DNA of 64,000 nt from Bathymodiolus brooksi. Its lineage: Eukaryota > Mollusca > Bivalvia > Mytilida > Modiolidae. Numbering within the stretch: the stretch's first letter is position 1; each line of letters begins with the position of its first letter. The DNA lies in the NCBI GenBank assembly GCA_963680875.1, contig OY804579.1, positions 27,637,804 through 27,701,803 of the forward strand, in the 5' to 3' direction. Made by a program: the position numbers and the translations under genes. This document shows, one piece after another, positions 24,901 to 33,900 of this stretch. The notes below the pieces were generated by a model. That model was given only the letters and a program-made list of their open reading frames with translations, did no database searches and was not told where the DNA came from.

Positions 24901-27900
24901 TGTATTTAATTGTGTGTTTATGTTGTACAAACATCATTGGAATGTATTTAATTTTGTGTTCATGTTATACAAACATCATTGGAGTGTATTCAATTTTGTG
25001 TTTATGTGGTACAAACAACATTGGAGTGTATTTAATTTTGTGTTCATGTTATACAAACAATATTGGAGTGTATTCAATTTTGTGTTCATGTTATACAAAC
25101 ATCATTGGAGTGTATTTAATTTTGTGTTCATGTTATACAAACATCATTGGTGTGTATTTAATTTTGTGTTCATGTTATACAAACAATATTGGAGTGTATA
25201 TAATTTTGTGTTTGTGTGGTACAAACAACATTGGAGTGTATTTAATTTTGTGTTCATGTTATACAAACAATATTGGAGTGTATTTAATTTTGTGTTCATG
25301 TTATACAAACAATATTGGAGTGTATTTAATTTTGTGTGCATGTTATACAAACATCATTGGTATGTATTTAATTTTGTGTTCATGTTATACAAACAATATT
25401 GGAGTGTATTTAATTGTGTGTTCATGTTATACAAACAATATTGGAGTGTATTTAATTTTGTGTTCATGTTATACAAACAATATTGGGGTGTATTCAAATT
25501 TGTGTTTATGTGGTACAAACAACATTGGAGTGTATTTAATTGTGTGTTTATGTTGTACAAACATCATTGGAATGTATTTAATTTTGTGTTCATGTTATAC
25601 AAACATCATTGGAGTGTATTCAATTTTGTGTTTATGTGGTACAAACAACATTGGAGTGTATTTAATTTTGTGTTCATGTTATACAAACATCATTGGAGTG
25701 TATTTAATTTTGTGTTCATGTTATACAAACATCATTGGTGTGTATTTAATTTTGTGTTCATGTTATACAAACAACATTGGAGTGTATTTAATTGTGTGTT
25801 CATGTTATACAAACAATATTGGAGTGTATTTAATTTTGTGTTTATGTGGTACAAACAACATTGGAGTGTATTTAATTTTGTGTTTATGTGGTACAAACAA
25901 CATTGGAGTGTATTTAATTTTGTGTTCATGTTATACAAACAACATTGGAGTGTATTTAATTTTGTGTTTATGTGGTACAAACAACATTGGAGTGTATTTA
26001 ATTTTGTGTTTATGTGGTACAAACAACATTGGAGTGTATTTAATTTTGTGTTTATGTTGTACAAACAACATTGGAGTGTATTCAATGTTGTGTTTATGTG
26101 GTACAAACAACATTGGAGTGTATTTAATTTTGTGTTGATGTTGTACAAACAATATTGGAGTGTATTCAATTTTGTGTTTATGTGGTACAAACAACATTGG
26201 AGTGTATTTAATTTTGTGTTTATGTTGTACAAACAACATTGGAGTGTATTCAATGTTGTGTTTATGTGGTACACACAACATTGGTGTGTATTTAATTTTG
26301 TGTTTATGTTGTACAAACAACATTGGAGTGTATTCAATTTTGTGTTTATGTGGTACAAACAACATTGGAGTGTATTTAATTTTGTGTTGATGTTGTACAA
26401 ACATCATTGGAGTGTATTCAATTTTGTGTTTATGTGGTACAAACATTGGAGTGTATTCAATTTTGTGTTTATGTGGTACAAACAACATTGGAGTGTATTT
26501 AATTTTGTGTTTATGTGGTACAAACAACATTGGAGTGTATTTAATTTTGTGTTTATGTGGTACAAACAACATTGGAGTGTATTTAATTTTGTGTTTATGT
26601 GGTACAAACAACATTGGAGTGTATTTAATTTTGTGTTTATGTTGTACAAACAACATTGGAGTGTACTTAATTTTGTGTTTATGTGGTACAAACAACATTG
26701 GAGTGTATTTAATTTTGTGTTTATGTGGTACAAACAACATTGGAGTGTATTTAATTTTGTGTTTATGTGGTACAAACAACATTGGAGTGTATTTAATTTT
26801 GTGTTTATGTGGAATCAACAACACAAAACAAACAGAAAAGGTGGGAAATATAAAACATGTACTTCGATCCTTTATACCCAGAATTGTCTACTGCACGTAA
26901 CTTTGTCAATCAAAGTAAACCATTACTCATAGCTGAATGAAAGGGACGAAATGTGCAATCTTTAGAGGACCTTCCATAGATGCTTCCTGCCAAGTTTCGG
27001 TTCATTTGGCCAAGCGGTTTCAGAGAAGATTTTTTTTTAATCGACCAATCAGACACATGAATTGCCTGTGGTGGCTATGTTTTCAAAGGATCGGGACGAA
27101 ATGTGCAGTCTTTATAGAGAACCTTCCATAGATGCTTCCTACCAAGTTTCGGTTCATTTGGCCAAGCAGTTTCAGAGCAGAACATTTTTTTTTAAATCAA
27201 CAAATCAGACACAAGAATTGCCTGTGGCGGACATGTTTGTAAATGAATAGGGACAAAATGAGCAACTTTATAGAGAACCTTCCACAGATGCTTCCTACCA
27301 AGTGTCGTTTCTTTGGCTAAGAAAGAAGAAGAGTTCTTAGAAATCAACCTATCAGAAACAAGAATTGCCTGTGGCGGCCATGTGTGTTAATAGATCAGGC
27401 CAAAATGAGCAATCTCTATAGAGGACCGTCCATAAATGATTTCTACCAAGTTACGGTTCATTTCTCCAAGCGGTTTCAGAGGAGAAGGTTTTTTTTAATT
27501 GGTCAATCAGAAACAAGAATTGCCTGTGGTGTCCATATTTATTAACGGATCGGGACAAAATGAGCAATCTTTATAGAAGACATTCCATAAATGCTTCCTA
27601 CTATGTTTCGGTTCATTTGGTCCAGTGGTTGCAGAGGAGAAGATTTTTAGAAATCGATCAATCAGAAACATGAATTGTCTGTGACAGCCATGTTTGTTAA
27701 CAAATAGGGACCAAATTAGCAATCTTTATAGAGGACCTTCCATAAATGCTTCCTACCCAGTGTCAGTTCATTTGGCCATGTGGTTTCAGAGGAGAACATT
27801 TTTTAGAAATTTACCAATCAGAAACAAGAATTGGCTGTGGCAGCCATGTTTGTTCACGGAAAGGGACGAAATGTGCAATCTTTATAGAGGACCTTCCATA

Positions 27901-30900
27901 GATGCTTCCTGCCAAGTTTCGGTTCATTTGGCCAAGCAGTTTCAGAGAAGATTTTTTTTTAATCGACCAATCAGAAACATGAATTGCTTGTGGTGGCTAT
28001 GTTTTCAAAGGATCGGGACGAAATGTGCAGTCTTTATAGAGAACCTTCCATAGATGCTTCCTACCAAGTTTCGGTTCATTTGGCCAAGCAGTTTCAGAGC
28101 AGAACATTTTTTTAGAAATCAACCAATCAGACACAAGAATTGCCTGTGGCGGACATGTTTGTAAATGAATAGGGACAAAATGAGCAACTTTATAGAGAAC
28201 CTTCCACAGATGCTTCCTACCAAGTGTCGTTTCTTTGGCTAAGAAAGAAGAAGAGTTCTTAGAAATCAACCTATCAGAAACAAGAATTGCCTGTGGCGGC
28301 CATGTTTGTTAACTGATCAGGCCAAAATGAGCAATCTCTATAGAGGACCGTCCATAAATGCTTTCTACCAAGTTACGGTTCATTTCTCCAAGCGGTTTCA
28401 GAGGAGAAGGTTTTTTTTAATTGGTCAATCAGAAACAAGAATTGCCTGTGGTGTCCATATTTATTAACGGATCGGGACAAAATGAGCATTCTTTATAGAA
28501 AACATTCCATAAATGCTTCTTACAACGTTTCGGTTCATTTGGCCAAGCGGTTGCAGAGGAGAAGACTTTTAGAAATCGACCAATCAGAAACAATAATTTT
28601 CTGTGGTGTCCATGTTTGTTCGCGGATCGGGACGAAATGTGCAATCATTATAGAGGACCTTCCATAGATGCTTCATACCAAGTGTCAATTCATTTGGCCA
28701 AGCGGTTTCAGAGGAGAAGATTTTTTAGAAATCAACCAATCAGAAACAAGAATTGCCTGTGGTGGCCATGTTTGCTAACGGATCGAGATAAAATGAGCAC
28801 TCTTTATAGAGGACCTTCCATAGATGATTCCTACCATGTTTCGGTTCATTTGACCAAGCGGTTTCAGAGGAGAACGGTTTTTTTCAGAAACATGAATTGC
28901 CTGTGGCGGCCATGTTTGTTAACGGATCAGGCCAAAATGAGCAATCTCTATAGAGGACCATCCATAAATGCTTTCTACCAAGTTTCGGTTCATTTGGCTA
29001 AGCGGTTTCAGAGGAGGAGATTTTTTTTTAATCGGCCAATCAGAAACAAGAATTTCCTGTGGTGGGCATGTGTGTTAACGGATCTGGAGAAAATGTGCAG
29101 TCTTTATAGAGGCACTTCCATAGATGCTTCCTATCAAGTTTCAGTTTATTTGGCTAAAGGGTTTCAGACGAGACGATTTTTTAGAAATCAACCAATCAGA
29201 AACAAGAATTGCCTGTGACGGCCATGCTTATTAACGGATCGGGACGAAATGAGCAATCTTTATAGAGGACCTTCCATAGATGCTTCCTACCATGTTTCGG
29301 TTCATTTGGCCAAGTGGTTTCAGAGTAGAATATTATTGTCAGAAATCGACAAATCAGAAACACAAATTGCCATGTTTGTTAACGGATCGAGCCAAAATGT
29401 AGAAAAAAATTTGGGCCAGTAAAAAACAAGATATGATTATAATCTAACGATTATGAAGTCTCCCAAACCGGCCACTGACAACCGGTTTAAAAAATAAATT
29501 AAAAGCTACCTTTGAAATCGAACAATGTTGAATTTGTGCGGTATTGTGGTGGCCATTTTGAAAATGGCAACCGGTAGAAATTTTTCGATGTCAGGAATCA
29601 ATTCGTGACATCATAATCTACCCACATATCAAACGACGTTGAAATCGGACAATGTTGAATTTGTGCGGTATTGTGGCGGCCATTTTGAAAATGGCGACCG
29701 GTAGAAATTTTTCAATGTCGGGAATCAATTTGGGACATCATTATCTACCCACATAACAAATTTTGATGATATCGGACAATGTTGAATTTTTGCGGTATTG
29801 TGGCGACCATTTTGAATATGGCGACCGGTAGAAATTTTTCAATGTCGGTAATCAATTCGGGACATCATTTTTGTGTAAGGGGAGATCAATGCCATGATCA
29901 CATTAAAGACATCCAGAAAAGAGTAGACTAATGTCACTACAAGGACCGCTCTTGCACTCCCCAGAGTGACATCACTTGTTTCAATCCACTATGAAGAAGT
30001 GATTTTAAAGTAAAATAACCTCTCAGTTCGGGGTAATGTCAGTTGGTTATTCATTCCAAACAAGTATCTCACTTTGTTGAAATAACAAACGGTGCTGTCA
30101 TTTTCTGTTATATAAACAACTGTTAACTTTTCCTGTTATTTTTTAATTTGTAAACAAAAGTTCTGGTTCCAAAAAAGAAAACCACTCCCAATTGTCATTA
30201 AAATGTAGCCGTGTACATGAACTATGAAAAGTTTAAAAGAAGTGACAGGCCAGATCGTTTCCGTAGTTTGACATTACTGTCAACGATTTTCTCTCCGTTG
30301 TTGGGGAAAAGTTTTTCAATGATTACCTAAGGATTGACACAAAAAGGTTTCCAATTTCTGTAAAATGAAATTCGTACATGTACATTTTGCAGCAGATTGA
30401 ATGAATAAATTTCCGAACCGTGGAAGATACCAGATCGCAAACATTATAAGTTGACAGAATTCTCTTTATTGTTCACAACTTTCCACTTCGTTCGTGATTT
30501 TTAACAATTTTAATAATTAAATCATAAAGAAACAAAAAAACACGTTTCTTTTCTAATATTTAGTGAATACTTGTGTATTACATGAAAACGTGTAGGAAAC
30601 GTGTATTGATTTGCTCGATGAAAATACATAATTGGGGAGAACAGTAAGTTACATTAGCTGTGTATTCATTGGCTACAAAAATGTATTTGGACCAATCGCT
30701 GTGCTTGTAACAAACCGTTTTCGACTAGAACAGAAGAGTTATCTACCGTTGAAGTTACAGTTTATGTCCGATTTCGGTAAAACAACAATTTTTAACGGTC
30801 TTTTAGGCAATCGTCCAAACGTTTTTTGTTGGGCCAGTGACTACCTAATTTGGAGCAGCTTTTGGTCGCCCGAATAAGATATTAGTCGCATTTGGCGACT

Positions 30901-33900
30901 GGGCGACCGTCCATTTCAGGCACTAAAAATGAGCAATCTCTATAGAGGACCGTCCATAAATGCTTTCTACCAAGTGTCGGTTCATTTGGCCAAGCGGTTT
31001 CAAAGGAGAAGATTTGTTTAAATCGGCCAATCAGAAACAAGAATTGCCTGTGGTGGCTATGTTTGTTAACGGATCTGGACAAAATGTGCAATGTTTATAG
31101 AGGCCCTTCCATAGATGCTTCCTACCAAGTTTCAGTTCATTTGGCTAAGGGGTTTCAGAGGAGAAGAATAAAATGTGAAAACTTAACGGACGACAGATGA
31201 CGGACGACGGATGCCCAAGTGATGGCAACAGCTCGCCTTGCCTTAGGCTGTTAAAAAAAAAATAGTTTCTTGAGGACAATTTTGCCCCCTTGACACAATT
31301 TCATTGTCAAAAAGAGACGAAGGTAAAATTTCACAGGACAGAACATAATTGCATAATGAAATGATTACATTATATGATCATTTCATTTAGGAAAGCAGGG
31401 CTCACCACACATAGTAAAAACAGGGCGACTTGACTTAGGGGCGAAGTGAGGGAAAATCTGGGAGACTTCCGAAAATCGATCCAAATTTTAACATTTCTTT
31501 CCCCGCTACTGCATGTTCCCCTACCTTTCACAAAAACGAACAATGATTAAAAGGATGCAATTAACGAGTTTGGAATAAAATATTGAACATCAAACCCTGT
31601 ATGGGTCACATTTCAGGAACATGAGAGCTCTTTTTATGTGAATATTGAAGAAAAAGTATGATTATTGGTGAAAAAAATACGGACTTGAAAAGACTGACAG
31701 GGCGACTAAAACTTCGCTTTTTGACAGAAATTGGGCGACTTCATTGAAACCAAGGCGAAGAAGTCGCCCACTTCGCCTGGTTTGGTGAGCCCTGAGGAAA
31801 GCCTCATGTAATTGGTCAAAAGTTCTTCAACACATGACTTTGGAATTGAAATTTCATGAATCAATAAAGAGCACAACCACTCCCACTTACAGAACCTATT
31901 CAGGAATGTCAAGAAAACTAACAACAAGCAGAATAATAACAGTTGTAAATGTGGAATATCAATAAAAATAATAATCTTAGTTGTATTTAATGTCAAAATG
32001 TAAATATAAATATTGAATGCATTTTTGTAAATTTAATTGTATTGGTTATGGATTATGGTGTTTAATGCCACTTTCAACAATATTTCAGCAATATGATGGT
32101 GGTCAGTTTTATTAGTGGAGGAAACCAGAGTACTCTGAGAAAACCATCGACCTGCCGCAAGTCACTGATAAACTTTACAACATAATGTCGTATCAAGTAC
32201 ACCTCGCCATGAGTAGGATGTGTTGTATCGAGTACACCTCGCCATGAGTAGGATTCGAACTCACAACTTTTGTGGTGATATGCACTGATTGCACAGGTAG
32301 TTGCAAATCCAACTACCATAAGATCACGGCAGCCCCATATAGAGTTGTAAATGCATTGACAGAAGTGTATTCTCTACCAAATAACCGCAGCATGCAGCAT
32401 TAAGGAGAAAGAAAACTAGAAAAGAAGTATGCCCCCGCACTTGATAATTATGGACAAAGACAAAGTTGTTTTGTTAGGAGTGATTTTTTTAAAATGAAGT
32501 GTGTCTGTAAGACACAAATGATGCCCCCGCCTGCCCATCAAAATCCTGTGGACATGCACACCTCCATTATGTGTATAAACATCATACAAAATATTAAAGC
32601 TGTAGCTCCAAAACTGTAGGAGGAGATAGCCGGACAAACCATGTATCTATATCCGGACAGACGAACAAAATGACTAAGTCCAACTACCTGTCATTTTGAG
32701 AATATTTGATGAAAATCAAAATCCTGTGGACATGCACACCTCCATTATGTGTATAAGCATCCTACAAAATATTAAAGCTGTAGCTCCAAAACTGTAGGAG
32801 ATAGACGGTCAAACCATGTATCTATATCTGGACGGACGAACGGACGACCGAAAGGACGGACAGATGGACAGGGGGTAAATTAATATGCCCCCAACTCTTA
32901 TTCGCGGGGGGCATAAAAAGACTGATTGGCTCGGAATCAGGATAATGTGTGCCGTCTATCCACGGACTGTTGCTAGCACTATAAAAATCTAACTAAGCAT
33001 GTTGGTCTAGTACAAAGCGGACTTCATCATCATCTCATTGAAAATTAACTTGTTCTTGCTGTGATATAGCTGAAAAATTGCTGAATTGGCGTTAAACATC
33101 AACCACTCACTCGCTTTATATGAAGTGCTATCACGCTTCATGCAAAATGTATTTTGGTCAAATCTTTTACTTGCCAATAAAACTACAAAAGATTGCATTT
33201 CAACACTTGTATGACAACATCATACCACAATATGACTGCAAAATATATATGGTCATATAAAAAAAGAGGAATTGGCTAGGATACAAATTCCAACAACTCT
33301 TTTAATGTGAGGTGGACAATTAATTAATTATATTAGGTGTGCAATTGTCAGACTGGACAATTGTTGGTTACCCTTCTCTATTTCAATAACATTACACTAA
33401 ACTTACCCTTTGAAATGCACTTTTATAATCTTGATTTGTCACATGGCTTAGATGTTTGCTGGTACGCCATACATAATTAATTGGAACAGTTATTTCTTCT
33501 ATAGGTTTAAACACAGATTCAAAAGTCTTTGGATAATGTACATCTGTAATATAAAATACAGTTATTGCTCAGATTTATATACTATCAAAACATAATGATT
33601 TTAATATGTAATATTTTTTGTATGTACATTAACATTTGACCACTGTGTATTAACTCTGCTTCTTTTCAAATATCATCATGTTAGTTTTTGGTGTATTACA
33701 TTTTGATCTTCTGTGACTTATTTCCTTTGATTTTCTACTACTTTCCTTTTATCTGTAGTATTGTGTGGTATTATACGTTGTTCAATGTAAATTATCTTTG
33801 ATCTTTGATTATTGACTGTTTTTTATCATTGTGTATTACCTTAATTCCCTGCAAATTATGTCTATCTTTTGCTTGTTGTGCATTACCTACCAGATAATTG

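Noticed and set aside
23738..26932. 1,064-codon and 804-codon open frames
   Set aside because: Both are translations of a 42-bp tandem repeat in different frames; opposite-strand frames are equally open. No start context, domain or splice support.
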